Positions 1-12,027 are shown, counted from the stretch's first letter. The stretch is 64,000 nt of DNA from Cyrtodaria siliqua (GCA_037043455.1 JAWPHD010001211.1:124001-188000); one strand, 5' to 3'. Notes: generated by a model not told the origin, from the letters alone. Made by a program: numbers and translations.

Positions 1-1145
1 ACATATTGAACATTGACAACCCTTTCTTTTCTACTATGGTTAATATTATATATACTAAAGAACTTCAACTTAACAAAGCTAATATTTCTGATATTAACGC
101 TTCCTTTCTCCATTTACACCTCTCTATTGAAATTGGTGAATTAATTCGCAAAATCTATGACAAGAGAGATGATTTTAATGTTGACATTGTTAATTATCCC
201 CATTTAGAAGGGGATGTTCCCCGAGAAACTTCTTATGGGCTATGTGTCTCAACTTATGCGTTTTTCTAGAGCTTGTACTCGAGCTGAGGACTTTAATATT
301 CGTAATCTTTGAATAACTAAAAAGCTATTCCATCAGGGCTAACGTTACCATAAACTTCGTAAAACCTTTGCAAAATGTTATTATCGTAATCCTTATCTTC
401 TTTCCAAATATAAAAGTAATTTAAGAACTCTTCTTCGACAAAGACTATCACAACCTGACTTCTATGGTGATGTGATTTACAAACTTCTTAAGATCCTTGG
501 TCATGATCACTTTCATACTATTTTTGTTAAACTTGTTAAAAGGTTTATCAAAAGAGGTTATGATCCTATCATTTTGCAACGCACTGCATGGTTGGTGGTG
601 GACCCATTTACAGTTCGCCACTACGCTTTCCTCTTTGATTGTGCGATGACTAGACATATTGTGGACCATATGATGACGTCAACCTAAATCCTTATAGGAC
701 GGTAGTGTTTGATGTTTCTCTTTAATCTTGTCTTTTCGTACCCTTAACGGTTTGTTCTCTTGTTACTCTGGATTCTGCCAAGTCATTGGGTACTTACTTT
801 GTGGCTTTCTAGACTTTTGGTGTTTGTTTTATTTATATATACACGAGAATCTTTGTGTTTTACTTATATTGCCTATTAATGCTGTATTGTTAGTTAGAGA
901 ATAGTTCATAGCGGGGATTTCTTTATTTACAATGTCCCGTTTTATTGGGATGACAGTATGGTAAGTGTGAGGATTGGTGCACACCAGAACCTGGTTTAAA
1001 CACCCAACTTCCTATTGTCAACCCTTTTTATGTTTGTGACGTCACATGCCTTTATTCTTTATTACTATTGCCATTCATGTTTGTCTTTTTGCGTGTTTTT
1101 GGGTTTACTGTGTTCTGTGAAAGCTGCATTTCCTGTTCCACTTAC
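1..1145 (+). mobile_element. Element R, copy 1: RT C-terminal half plus 3' tail, cut by window start
   Basis: The window opens inside a retrotransposon copy just after the RT catalytic motif. Coding remnants run to a stop at 685-687 and are followed by about 455 bases of 3' tail. The tail ends in the subfamily signature 'tgtgttctgtgaaagctgca' near 1110-1130. The same coding and tail sequence recurs many times on both strands in this window. The RT type (GIPM-TNCAP and YLDDIL in related copies) resembles a widespread invertebrate group. I think it is Penelope-like, but no GIY-YIG or APE endonuclease is visible, so the class is tentative. Confidence 0.85.
6..687 (+). pseudogene. Reverse transcriptase C-terminal region, broken
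   Basis: The first segment (6-269) reads from just after the YLDDI motif through KELQLNKA and YDKRDDFN. Near 245 the frame shifts: the expected 'SQLxRFSRACTR' continues in another frame and meets a TGA near 318. The last part (472-687) is open again and ends with 'DPFTVRHYAFLFDCAMT' and a TAA stop. These pieces correspond to the RT palm end, thumb and a conserved C-terminal extension. The gene is dead through one frameshift and one stop. Homologous pieces at 2888-3329, 37629-38160 and 63612-63827 confirm the reading. Confidence 0.85.
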
Positions 1146-1551
1146 TTATTTCTCTCGTGTTTATGAGGCACAATACAGCAATTTTAACTGAATCAAGGGC
1201 CATAACTCTAGTTACTCTTTCACTGGTCCGAACTGGCTGGTTTTCGAACTCGTCCGAGCCTTTGTTAATATCAACGGTCTGGCAACGTTTCAAACAATCG
1301 GATGAAAAATGAAGGCCTTATCGTGTTGAGACAAAAGATAACGGACGGAAGACGGACGGACGACAGAAGTGTCGCGTGCGTGGGTTAAATAGTTATGGAG
1401 GATCGCGAACACAAGTTTTTGGGACGTAAGAACATACGGACAAGTGCAACTCTATATTCACCCCCACACTGCCTCCCCAACCCGCCAACAACCCCACCCC
1501 CCCCCCATCCCACCAACCCCCTCCCCCACCCCCCAACCACCCCTCTCGCTT
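1146..1551. other. No gene; C-rich tract
   Basis: No coding signal seen. Positions 1455-1548 are almost purely C with A and T, with many runs of 4-10 cytosines. The complementary strand is therefore G-run-rich and could form a G-quadruplex. It lies between copy 1 of element R and a dispersed repeat. Confidence 0.6.
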
Positions 1552-1862
1552 TTAATTGAATATTGTTTGAAATTCAAGTAGCTGTAATTGAGCGTTAACA
1601 TTAAATATTTCCAAAATTTCTTTTGCAAACGCATATTTTAGAGTTAGAAACATCAAAAGTTGCTTCACACAATCCTATTTGAATAAGTGTTATAATTTAT
1701 TTCTAAAGAAACACATCAAATTGAACTATAAACAGTTTGAAAATATAATTATACATGCGATCAGAGCAGACGACTTAAACTCGTTGTTTTGCGGTTCAAC
1801 TATATCACTAATCAACAGTGAAATACATAAAACAATGAGAATATTATTAATGTATTCTTGCG
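1552..1862 (+). repeat. Dispersed repeat D, copy 1
   Basis: About 310 bases match, in inverted orientation, the segment at 20690-21056. Shared stretches include 'gaatattgtttgaaattcaa', 'cttttgcaaacgcat' and 'cacaaaacaatgagaata'-like sequence at the far end. The open frame at 1679-1960 (NKCYNLFLKKHIK...) aligns with the other copy at protein level over most of its length, with one frame change there. I do not recognise the protein. The repeat could be a fragment of an unknown mobile element. Confidence 0.7.
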
Positions 1863-1937
1863 CGGGGATTTTAACTAGTATATTTCCTGATGATAACTTC
1901 AAATCTACTCAAATGATCGTTTGCAAACTTTCTTCAG

Positions 1938-2388
1938 CGACAAGGACTATCACATCCTGACTTCTATGGTGACGTTGGTGATGTGATTTACAGATTTCGT
2001 ATGATCCTTGGTCATGATCAATTTAATAATGTCTTTATTAAACTGATCAGCATGTTTATGCCACTATTGATTTGCAACGCACTGAAAGTTTACTTGCTCA
2101 TTTATAGTTCGTCACTATGCGTTCCTCTTTGATTATGCGACGATCAGAAAAAAATAAGCCTTCTTAAATCCTGAAAGGACAGTAACGTTTGATGTTTGTA
2201 TTCAATATTGGCTTGCCTGCCCTAAATGGTTTATCCTGTTCTTGCTCTGGTTACCCTCTTGTGTTTGTGATGTCTTATTTTGCCGTTTATTCATATTTAA
2301 AGTTGTTCTTTGTTTCTGTGTGTGTTTGTGGTTGACTGTCGTCCTTGAATGCTACTTTTTATATCTACTTCTACCAAGTAGGATAAAA
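1938..2388 (+). mobile_element. Element R fragment: RT C-terminus with deleted tail
   Basis: It begins at 'ggactatcacatcctgact', runs through degenerate RT C-terminal coding sequence and joins the tail signature 'gactgtcgtccttgaatgct' near 2335-2355. The middle of the tail is missing: sequence jumps from 'gttcttgctctgg' to 'cttgtgtttgtgatgtc' at about 2250. It abuts an opposite-strand copy starting at 2389. Confidence 0.8.
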
Positions 2389-3372
2389 ATATCGGACAGG
2401 GAAATCAGCATTCAAGGACGACAGTCAACCACAAAACACAAAAACAAACACGCAAACAGACAAACAGACAAACGAAAAGGCAAAAGTAATAAAAAATGCA
2501 AACGACATCACAAACACAAAAGGATTGACAATAGGGCTACCGCATTAGAACGGTCAGTGGCAAAGTAGGCTACTGGGGGTTTAAACCGGTTCTAGGGTGC
2601 ACCAAACCTCACACTTACCCTACTGTCAACCCATTAAAACAGGACAGTGTAAGTAAAGAAATCCCCGCCATGATTAAATCTCTAACCAACAAGGCAGCAT
2701 CAATAGGCAATATAAGTAAAACACAAATATGCTCGTGTAAATATAATACAAAAAAACAATAGCCTAGAAAGCCACAATGAAGGTACTCAATGACTTGGCA
2801 GAAGCCAGAGCAACAAGAGAATAAACCATTAAGGGCACGACAGGAAAGATTATAGACAAACATCAAACGCCACCGTCCCAATGGGCTTTAGGTAGGCGTC
2901 ATCATAGGGTCCACAGCCTGTCCGGTCATCGTACAATTAAAGAGGAAAACATAGTGGCGAACTGTAAAAGGGTCTATCACCAAGCATGCAGTACGTTGCA
3001 AAATGATAGGGTCATAACCTCTTTTGATAAACTTTTTAACAAGTTTAACAAAGATAGTATGAAAGTGATCATGACCATGAATCTTACGAATCATAAATCA
3101 CATCAACATAGAAGTCAGGTTGTGATAGTCCTTGTCGCAGAAGAGTCCTTAAATTACTTTTATATTTGGAAAGAAGATCAGGGTTACGATAATAAAATTT
3201 TGCAAAGGTTTTACGAAGTTTATGGTAACGGTAACCCTGACTGAGTAGCTTTTTAGTTATACAAAGATTACGAATATTAAAGTCCTCAACTCGAGTACAA
3301 GCTCTTGAAAAACGAATAAGTTGAGACACATACTACCCATAAGAAGTTGCTCGTGGAACATCCCCGTCATTA
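2389..3372 (-). mobile_element. Element R copy with near-complete tail and RT C-terminus
   Basis: Read on the minus strand, this holds RT C-terminal coding sequence (frames 3084-3329 and 2888-3094) and the complete 3' tail ending in 'ctgtccgatatttttatcc'. It is very similar to the copy at 63113-64000, so both look young. The C-terminal frame ends in 'AVDPMMTPT'. One frame break lies near 3090. With the plus-strand copy at 1938-2388 it makes a tail-to-tail inverted repeat. Confidence 0.85.
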
Positions 3373-3665
3373 AGTATATGCTTTGTGGTTTTCTGCACGT
3401 TGTTCATGTTTATATATACATGCTCATCGTTGTGTTATATTGCCTATTATAGCTTACTGGTTTGTTGGAGGATATAGCCTGGCGGTGATCTTTTCTTTTT
3501 ACACTATCCTGTTTTATTGGGATGACAATAGGGTGAGACTGAGGTTTGATGCATCCTAGAACCTGGTTTAAATCCCCGGTGGCCTTTTTTATACATTGAC
3601 CGTTCGAAGGCGGTGCCCCATTTTATGTTTGCGATGCCACATACTTGCTTCTTATTACAAAACAA
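3373..3665 (+). mobile_element. Element R tail fragment
   Basis: Plus-strand 3' tail pieces are recognisable: 'gtgttatattgcctatta', 'ggcggtgatcttttcttttt', 'ttattgggatgacaatagggt', and a diverged 'gaccgttcgaaggcggtgcc'. The end near 'gatgccacatacttgc' matches the tail subfamily of copy 1. It directly abuts the minus-strand copy at 3372. No coding part remains. Confidence 0.7.
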
Positions 3666-4268
3666 ACAACTTACGTAAATGAATGACTGCCTTACTATAC
3701 ACAAGTACTAGATATAGTATATCGTTTTAGACACAACGATGTATTTTTTTTCAAATGCATGTCCTTTCCACTTGTGCATTTCATATATTGTGGCCTTTCG
3801 TGGCGCAGTAATACGTCTAGATTTATAATTGTTAGACTGTTACACAGTAAGTGTTTAACAAAATGCTGTATCACCAATATTCTTAGCCGGAGTGATAGCA
3901 CACATGTCGTGCATACATGGTAATAAATGGCGAAACTTCCAATAAATAAACTGGTATTAATTAAAGTATGCTCTAATACATTACCAAAGACAACAACAGG
4001 AAAGCAAATCAACTTTCTGTTCTGTCCCATTCTCTTCTCTTGTCTTTCGTCGTCATGTTCTTCTTTCAAACCTTGCATCCTTCTGGTATCATCTGTATAC
4101 TAACTATAACCTTCCTATATTTTACACAACTCGGAGGTAACATTTTTTTAAAATAATATTCTTCCATAAACCAGAAAATTATGTCATCATAAATATAAAC
4201 TGTATTGTAAATATTGTTTTATAAACAACGAATGTTCTATACCATCTGCTTATGCTTGTATAATATAT

Positions 4269-4355
4269 AATACATCAAATAAATGATGAAATAAATCAGT
4301 GTATAATACATAATAATACATCAAATAAATGATGAAATAAATCAGTGTATAACAA
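4269..4355 (+). repeat. 46-base tandem duplication
   Basis: A block of about 39 bases starting 'aatacatcaaataaatgatg' occurs at 4269 and again at 4315. It is identical over that length, and the spacer is AT-rich. The perfect identity suggests recent slippage. Confidence 0.85.
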
Positions 4356-4866
4356 AAATGCTAGACAAAACAAAGAAACGTATACTAATTATGTAAATAA
4401 ATTAAACCGACGCAATCGTATATCAACCCACATATATTTAATTCATAGCCCTCCCTTACTGATTGCACAATATAAAACATCGCTTCGACTAATATAGATT
4501 GCCTGGGAGATAATAATGACATATGTGATAAAATGGATACACTTAGTAATCTCATTGCCTGGTCACACTAATTTATTCTTTGATGATGGAATAAAACGTC
4601 TTATTTTTATGGACTACACACGTTGATGCACTCTTCACTATTTAACGCTTCGCATGTGCATTTCAATTTCCTGGTTTCGGTTCAAATAAGCTTGTCTGTA
4701 TAGTATACACATTGAGCGTGACTAACTACTTAATTGGTAAAATTAATGTGGCATTTCCCCATTTGTAGCAACTTTATTATCAAGTTATCGGACACAAGCC
4801 AGTATCCGCCTGCTGTACACAAAACAAATAACGTATGTCACTGTTCAGCCGGCAAAAGCTGTCAAG

Positions 4867-4915
4867 TAAATGAATGAATGAATGAATGAATGAATGAATG
4901 ATTGAATGAATGATG
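4867..4915 (+). repeat. (AATG)n microsatellite
   Basis: About eleven consecutive AATG units occur, with one interruption ('attg') late in the tract. Confidence 0.95.
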
Positions 4916-5389
4916 TTTTTATTTATTCCAAAGGCGAATATTAAAATAATGTTGATTCAATCTAGAATATCAACGTAATGGAGATTGGGTGTGCATTTCG
5001 AATATAAAAATAACAGAGATTGAATCCTGGATATAAACCTCGAATATGAAAATGTGATATAACACTGGATCTGAATAGCCAATTTTCTAATATGGAGATT
5101 ATACATAGGATCTCCATTACCGTAACAATGAAGAATCGACAATATGTTTGATTTGATAGAGTCGTGTTGTTTTCTCAATGACTAGCTAGAGGCTAGATGT
5201 TGTATATCAAAGAAAGGTTTTAAAGAGCTAAAAGAAAGCCAGATTAGCTTATACGATATAATCTAGATCTGTAGGGCGCACTATGATTTCTCAGTCTCGA
5301 CTCTATCAAATGTGTGCTTTCATTGGCGTCCAACAACCAAGACGGAAGCAAAAGTTTACGTATATGAAATAAAAAATGATATACTCTGA

Positions 5390-5990
5390 AACAACAATGC
5401 TTTGTCTCTGGAACTCGGTAGTACTAATTCGTATACTCCAGTTCAATCTACTGAGGAGGATGTTGTTCACACATATCACTCGGTGCATACTTTCAAGGCT
5501 GGGGTAGACGAAAACCAAAACAAATTGCCAACTATGTTCTGGATTCCTATACAAATCCGTATAAAGCCCGCTTTATTTCGAATTCTAGTGCTTGCACCAC
5601 AACAAATATCTCCAAACTTTTAACTTCTGGTCTTACTGCCGTTAACGATCACGTTAAACAATATTGTGCTAAAACTTATGAAAACTCTGGGATTAATTTA
5701 TTTTGGACTATTATAAATCAAGAGACGTTTTTGATACATTTTGCAATAAACGTCAAGTTTCATCTATAAGTACTTATGACTTCTGTACATTACATACAAC
5801 CTTGCCACATCACCTTAACAAAGACAAGCTTATTACTCTTATTCAAAAAAAACTTGCAATAGAGAAAAAAACTACATTTTTGGCCTGTAATAATATTAAA
5901 GCGTCTTTTACTAACGGCAGTTTAGCCAATTACACTATGTGGATTTGCCAAGAAGTAATGCCGTGCAATGTAATGCCGTGTTAATTGAAA
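5390..5990 (+). pseudogene. Element R reverse transcriptase, N-terminal half
   Basis: Fragments read 'GVDENQNKLPTMFWIP', then in a shifted frame 'PYKARFISNSSACTTTN' and 'SKLLTSGLTAVNDH', then 'STYDFCTLHTTLPHHLNKDK' and 'FLACNNIKASFTNG' in the frame at 5703-5984. This order matches the fingers and early palm of the RT whose second half makes up most other copies here. At least two frame changes are needed to connect the parts. It is the only N-terminal RT segment in the window. No 3' tail follows, so it is an internal fragment. Confidence 0.75.
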
Positions 5991-6704
5991 CCTTCTGCTG
6001 TCGGATTTTCCCTCTGGTAGGATTACCTATTTGATTGTACATCTGAATATTGGGATAATCGTGTTATTTAATATCAGAGCGTTAATTTCTCTGTAACTTT
6101 ACTAAAGATTAAATAAGAAACATCATCCACATTTATATTTCGTGTCATCTATAGACAGTAGATTTAGTCTGTATTCGTTTTTGGATTGACAGCCTTATTA
6201 ATTCTGTCAGATAGTTTCCTGCCCAGAGAGTTCAATATCACCGTCCTCATATCGAAATGTGTTTATCACTGCACTTATCGTTCACCCATTATTGCATTGT
6301 GTCTCCTAGCTATATATATTGTATTTCATTTGTCATTTCCTTTTCATAAACAGGAAGCAATTATTTTTAATAACGAAATAAATTACTTGAATGGTCCACC
6401 AAGACAATAATAGTAACTGCGTAACAAAGAATTATTAACACGATGGCTTATTTGATCTAAAATAATGTATGCATTTTTCAGACACAAGTTAAACAGTACA
6501 TAAATCAGTTATTTTGGGAGGATTTATCAGGTTATGGATCGGACCCGGACTTTGGCCCATTTAAACAAAAAAACAATAAATAGTGAACTAAAGTTAACAT
6601 GGGGCTCAGTTTAATGCATGTACACATTTAATATGAGACAGAAGCTCATGTTGATGGTTTACACCATTCTCTTTTCCAGATCGCCTCTAATCCCTTTTAG
6701 ATAT
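5991..6704. other. No gene recognised
   Basis: AT-rich sequence between two element R fragments. I see no domain in the short frames here. Confidence 0.5.
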
Positions 6705-6885
6705 GCTTTGTTTAGTCGTTGGCCCATTTACAGTTCGCCACTATGCTTTCCTCTTTGATTGTGCGATGATCGGTCAGATTGTGGATCCTAAGATGACGTC
6801 TACCTAAATCTTTAATGGTCTGTTCTCTTGTTGCTCTGGCTTCTGCCAAGTCATTGAGTACTTGCTTTGTGGCTTTCATGTCGCA
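6705..6885 (+). mobile_element. Element R fragment: RT C-terminus and start of tail
   Basis: It contains 'cccatttacagttcgccact' (PFTVRH) and 'tttgattgtgcgatgatcgg', then jumps to tail sequence 'tggtctgttctcttgttgct'. It breaks off at 'ttgctttgtggctttc' near 6879. The tail end is missing. Confidence 0.8.
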
Positions 6886-7273
6886 AGATGACCCTAGTGG
6901 TTGGGACTAACTCAGGAAAGAATCAATGTCGGTAACTTCATTTACATAAATTTAATGCAATTTTTAAAATATGTTAAATATATATACATTTATCAAGAAA
7001 AAACTGCGAATACACAGATGAAATATCAAAAAGACTGTTCTCATGAACGTATAAGACATTCGTAGTATTATCACAAATACTGTATGTGTCGACTGACTAT
7101 ATATGACACGAAAGTGTTGTTGACGTTGCAACAATGTTGATGATCACAAACGTTACAAAGAATGATGCTCATGAATATGATGCGCGACTCCAATGATGGG
7201 TGATTGTCATCAACAGCCTTAAGGATTGATGATGCGATGAATAAGATGACGCGATGAATAACCTCCACCGAGA

Positions 7274-7468
7274 TTGTGTGGTAAAGTTTCTCCAGTGAGG
7301 TCTGATGACGGGCTCACCACGTGTCCCGGGGGTTGTTGCTCCTATGAGAACCTGACCATTGTCCAGGGAACCGTCTCCACCAGCTCGTTACGTTATGCGT
7401 TGATTCCCGTTGAATCACCTAGAGGGCCTACACACCTTAAAGGCTTAGCTCCACTCCGGGAGGCTTAG
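7274..7468 (+). CDS. Unassigned GC-rich open frame
   Basis: A 64-codon frame reads 'CGKVSPVRSDDGLTTCPGGC' and onward through 'VQGTVSTSSLRYALIPVESP'. Its base composition (7274-7470) is clearly richer in G and C than the flanks, which suggests an exon or a foreign fragment. I do not recognise the family. No convincing splice acceptor was identified. It could equally be a fragment of a mobile element. Confidence 0.25.
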   Translation: MCGKVSPVRSDDGLTTCPGGCCSYENLTIVQGTVSTSSLRYALIPVESPRGPTHLKGLAPLREA

Positions 7469-7618
7469 GCTGTAATAATACATACTTTTAGATGTCGGTT
7501 CATTAACACAACAATCTTATACAATTATTATTACACAAACAAGTCATTATCTATTACATATATGTGAGCCACTCTCTAATAATGGTGTGTAGCAATGTAT
7601 ACGTATTATACAATACCA

Positions 7619-7812
7619 TGTATACGCATCGGCATATATACAAGTCTATCATATCACCGTTAACCAATGGCCCTAATATACAACGTTATCAATTTAATCT
7701 TGTATTACAATTAATGAGTTATACGCCTCGGCAAACACAATTGTATCTCATCTCACCGTTAACTAATGCGCTTAATATACAACCTTATCAATTTAATAGT
7801 GTATAACAATCA
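7619..7812 (+). repeat. Two-unit tandem repeat of about 98 bases
   Basis: Units begin 'atacgcatcggca' (7621) and 'atacgcctcggca' (about 7719). Both contain 'tcaccgttaac(c/t)aatg' and 'aatatacaac.ttatcaattt'. They differ at scattered positions, so the duplication is not recent. Confidence 0.8.
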
Positions 7813-8436
7813 ATTAATGATCGACTACAGTAATTATATCTAATAAAGTTATCTTTAGAATCATATGCTAGGTGTTTGAGAAGCATATAAAAGCTAACCG
7901 GATGTAGCAACATCACGAAACAAAAGGCGACGCCCATTGAATACAAATGTACAATAAAATTTCATAAAATAGATACACTGACCACATATTGCCTGTGAAT
8001 TTCACCCTTTCAAACGACTGCTCCAACCAAAGCAACTTTCAACATTCCCGGCCACGACTGGAAACGATGCACTTTATAACCCAACGTTCCGCCCAAACCA
8101 TCCTTTCACACGTTCATTCCGTGACACACGTAGCAACAGACGCAATTTTCATATCTACACGAAAGGACCCTTAAACAATTTTGCCCTTTGGAGTGATAGA
8201 TTGTAAAATACCTATAACTTACATGCATTAATGCACATATAAACTTATTGAACAGCCCTGCAGTACTCCCTCTACCGACGCTATAAAATTGCTTGCTTTT
8301 CCTTGGTACATGAATATATCATGCAACTGGTGAGTTTGTTTCAACTGAACAATGGATTAGCATATGACTGACAGATGTCGCTTATTGCTTTCACATTTTG
8401 TGACAAGCCTTTTGTTTTCTTATATGATATATAAAT

Positions 8437-8765
8437 GCTGATTTATGTATTTTATTTATATTGCCTATTAATGCTGCATTATTTGCTAGAGATTATAAAC
8501 TTGCGAGGATATCTTTATTTGCATTGTCCCGTTTATTGACAGTAGCGTAAGAGTGAGTCTTTGTGCACCCTAGAAACTGGTTTAAACCTCCCAACATACT
8601 TGTTTGCCACTGATGTTCCAAGGCGGTAGCCCTGTTGTCAACCCTTTTGTGTTTGTGATATCATATCTTGCCTTTTATTCATCTTAATAGTTGTTGTTTG
8701 TTTCTTTGTGTGTTTGAGGTTGACTGTCGTCCTTGAATGCTGCTTTTCCTGTTCGATGTTTATAC
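8437..8765 (+). mobile_element. Element R tail copy
   Basis: 5'-truncated copy with tail only: 'tatattgcctattaatgctg', 'ggtttaaacctcccaa', 'ttccaaggcggtagccctgt', and the end signature 'gactgtcgtccttgaatgct' plus 'tcctgttcgatgtttatacc'. Confidence 0.85.
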
Positions 8766-9693
8766 CTAATTTTATTAGTCAAACCTCATATCATATTTAT
8801 TTATACTTTTATGTCACTAGTCGTCATCCATGTTAAAGAGTTTCGTTATTGTCTGGCAAATTCCATATCATTATTGTGCTGAATGTTGTCAAAGAGTAAC
8901 CGAGTACTCTTTGAGTATAATAATTCTGATTGAAGCATTGTGTTAAATTAATGCGCTTAACAGCCAAGAAAAACGCGAACTTAACATTTAACTTATAATC
9001 TAATTTTACATGGCAGAGACTATTTAACGTCTGATAACGCTGAGAAATTTAAATGTATTACGCTCAGTGATCAAAAGAAAGTTGCAAAGTACCTAGTTAG
9101 AGCTTTCTAAAGAGAAGAAACTCAATTTATTCCGTCATATGTGTTATTGTATTATTATCATTATACTGAGTGTGATAACGTACTTTGATATTATCTACTG
9201 AATTTTCTGTTTATTTAAATAGCTATATCTATATAATCGTAGTACTCGTATTTGTATATAGTGACGTATAGGCCCATTAATAAACTATTTACTTATTTAC
9301 TTCCAAACACTCCTGATAATAAAGAGTAAATAGAACTACTAAAAAGCATAAATAATACTTCTCACCAATCGTGGAAATAAAATGTTTAAACAATTCAAAA
9401 AGTGACGAATATTTAGCTACTATGTAATATCAGAGCAATGTTAGTAGTGCCTGTTTCATTGAGACAAATTAACTGTTACATGCCACTACGCGGAAATACT
9501 CCTAATTTCGGGAAATCCTAGTCGGAAATTGCTAAGGTCTTTTAGTTTAGGAAGGCGATAATAAAATAGGGAAGAATGTTTCCGATGACGAACAAATGTG
9601 ACATTTCATGAGAATTAAGGCTTTTTGGTTTCCAGTTTAAAAGGACTTAATATAAACTATGTTACATAAAATAAATTGTTACCTTGGTAACTT
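8766..9693. other. No gene recognised
   Basis: AT-rich unique-looking sequence with no frame of note. Confidence 0.45.
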
Positions 9694-9906
9694 AATCCTT
9701 TCGCTGCCGTAGTCGAAAACATCGATTTAACGACCAGTTTAGGTTCATATTAACATGCATACAATGTACAGATTGATCAGGGTTAAACTCAGTGTTTGCC
9801 ACTCAGTAAAAATGTATTATATAACATGTTATATATAAAATAATATACGAAGATTTGAATTCAAATTTTAGCAGACGACATTTGAAATTTGGCGGCGAAA
9901 GGGATA
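9694..9906 (+). repeat. TIR element M1, copy 1
   Basis: This 213-base unit is bounded by inverted ends 'cctttcgctgcc' and 'ggcggcgaaagg'. A relative at 35441-35632 shares the ends and interior blocks 'ttgatcagggtt' and 'ttttagcagacg', followed by 'catttgaaatttgg'. The size, short TIRs and lack of coding capacity fit a MITE. Confidence 0.75.
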
Positions 9907-10111
9907 AAACTATCTATTAACAAATTATCTGCAAGAAATCAGAATATCAAGAGGTTGTCGCAGTTCGAATTTAAGAAACATCTACGAAATTCTAATTCCT
10001 AGTTATAAAGCGGTTACTTCAAATTGTATAAGGTGTCAACGCATACCATTGAAATTATCAGAGCATGTTCAAGTTCAATTAAATACGTGCTTAAAATCTT
10101 ACAAATATAGA

Positions 10112-10275
10112 TACAAAACTCGAACAGGAAAACCAGCATTCAAGGACGACAGTCAACCACAAACACACACAGAAACAAAGAACAACTTTAAATATGAATA
10201 AACAGCAAAATAAGAAATCACAAACACAAAAGGGTTGACAATAGGGCTACCGCCTTGGAACGGTCAGTGGCAAAA
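10112..10275 (-). mobile_element. Element R short tail copy
   Basis: On the minus strand this is the last roughly 160 bases of the tail, from 'ttgccactgaccgttccaag' to 'tcctgttcgag'. It is 5'-truncated at the same point as the inserted copy at 58036-58212. Confidence 0.85.
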
Positions 10276-11077
10276 CAAAAATTAACCAACATAATATTAA
10301 GTGACTTAATTTTTTATTGATTAAATTAATAATGTGTTAATATAAACAGATGTATGTGTAAATGTACGTGTTTAAATGGGCTTCACGGGTTGGTCATTGA
10401 GTATGCCGACACGTGTAACCATTCTTTAAAAAAATCAAAAACATTTCTTATAGTTTAAGGAACTGAAATCAATTCTGTTCCCATTTAAAAATACGCAAAA
10501 AGAAACCGGAAACCTGAAACCGGGTACGAACTTTATTTTATCATATACTTCCCTATAAATATGTTGTTTTTGAATATACGATACGACATAGACCTAGCTA
10601 GTCATATCAATCAGGATTGCGTTGCCGGGCAATAAAGCTTTATCACACGCGTGAAATATAGGGTGAAAAAATGTCATATCACGGAAATAACCGAATGTTC
10701 ATCTCGATCTTTTTACCGGAGTGACACGGAACTAACCGATTAATTATGATTGTATACGATTTGTCACGGCTATGGTTTGTCGTCTGCGTTTCATTAGTTA
10801 CTTCCATCCTGTTTTCTCGGCAGATTATTGGCTATATAATCATTATCCGTGAATGAAATACCCGGTAACCACTTATGACAATTCACCATGATTAGAATTC
10901 TTTTAATTCAATGGAATTTATTTTCAATAAGATTTCGGACAAAAAATAAATGTTGTGTACCACTTACGCGACAGACATGAGCACATCAGAGTGGACTGGA
11001 TCTATTGATAAAAACATTTTTTCTCCCTGGAAGACAGCGTAGTTGGTGAGCTGAAGTTGACATTTCGACAAAAGCTG
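10276..11077. other. No gene recognised
   Basis: AT-rich; nothing supported. Confidence 0.45.
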
Positions 11078-11211
11078 AAGTATATGATAAATAGAATAAA
11101 AAATGTGTATTTTCATATCATACCCAATATCAGGCCCTCGACCCCGAGAGCTTTAGCTCGAGGGCTGATTTGGCGTCTCAGGCCTGATATAAGATGTGAT
11201 ATGAAAATATC
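11078..11211. repeat. Foldback hairpin H3, related to MITE H
   Basis: Outer arms 'attttcatatcatacccaat' and 'gtgatatgaaaat', together with 'tatcaggcc' and 'ggcctgatat', pair around an inner stem 'ccctcga...tcgaggg'. The left flank 'tatatgataaatagaat' matches the junction found in MITE H at 12218-12235 and 38722-38740. This suggests the same family with a different hairpin attached. Confidence 0.65.
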
Positions 11212-12027
11212 CATTTATTATTGTCTGTTTCATGTTATATACATTTATTTTCATTATCATGCAATTGAAACTTATAGGATTTGTTTGATGAACAATGCCA
11301 TATGTTTATGAAGTTGTAATAAAAATAAAGCAATGATGCATTATCCTTTAGTATTCTGTTAGAGAGCTTAACAATTGTTTTATGGAAAATCGTTAATTTA
11401 TCGATGTTTATTATTTGATGTTTAACGCTTTTGGTGTATGAACACAGTGCATTTGCAGTCATCATACCTATTTGGGTATTTGTTAACTATAATCACATTT
11501 GAGGGGTGGCGAAGAATCATATTTTTGGTTCGGAGATGAATGTTTAATTTAAAAGTAGTAGTATTTTTATTTTAGTCTTTTAATGACGCTTATATTATCA
11601 TACTAAATTTAATGCTTTTTTAGTGTATACGTTTTCATATCTCTATAATGATATTTGTCTGTAGGTAGCACCAACATATGATAGTACCTCTACACTTCCC
11701 TAATTCCAGTACTTTTGTCCTGTTTATTTAATATTAAATATCAAACTTGTGAGTAAAACAAGTACATATCAACACAGTAATAAGGTAAACATAGTGTTCC
11801 CTGATTTAGCTATTCCCGCATTTACGTAAACGTTTTGTAGTCAAGGAACGTCAAATCACAGGATTATTGTTGTTGCGTAGTCTTTAAATAAAATGCATCG
11901 AGCTTTTAAATCTTACTACTTTGTGGCCCAGTATGATACTTATATGTTGCAATTACAAATAAAATGTTTAAAGAGTATATTATTTTTGCAAAGAATCAAA
12001 GTGTATTTAAGAAATGAACACAGTATA

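Larger units (their letters stand above)
3666..5389. other. No gene recognised
   Basis: AT-rich sequence. Short open frames, such as the 127-codon minus frame at 3695-4078, show no domain I recognise. It contains a 46-base tandem duplication and an AATG microsatellite, listed separately. Confidence 0.5.

Noticed and set aside
2242..2568. 108-codon frame ending in a Lys-rich stretch
   Set aside because: It crosses the junction of two opposite element R tails; non-coding tail sequence.
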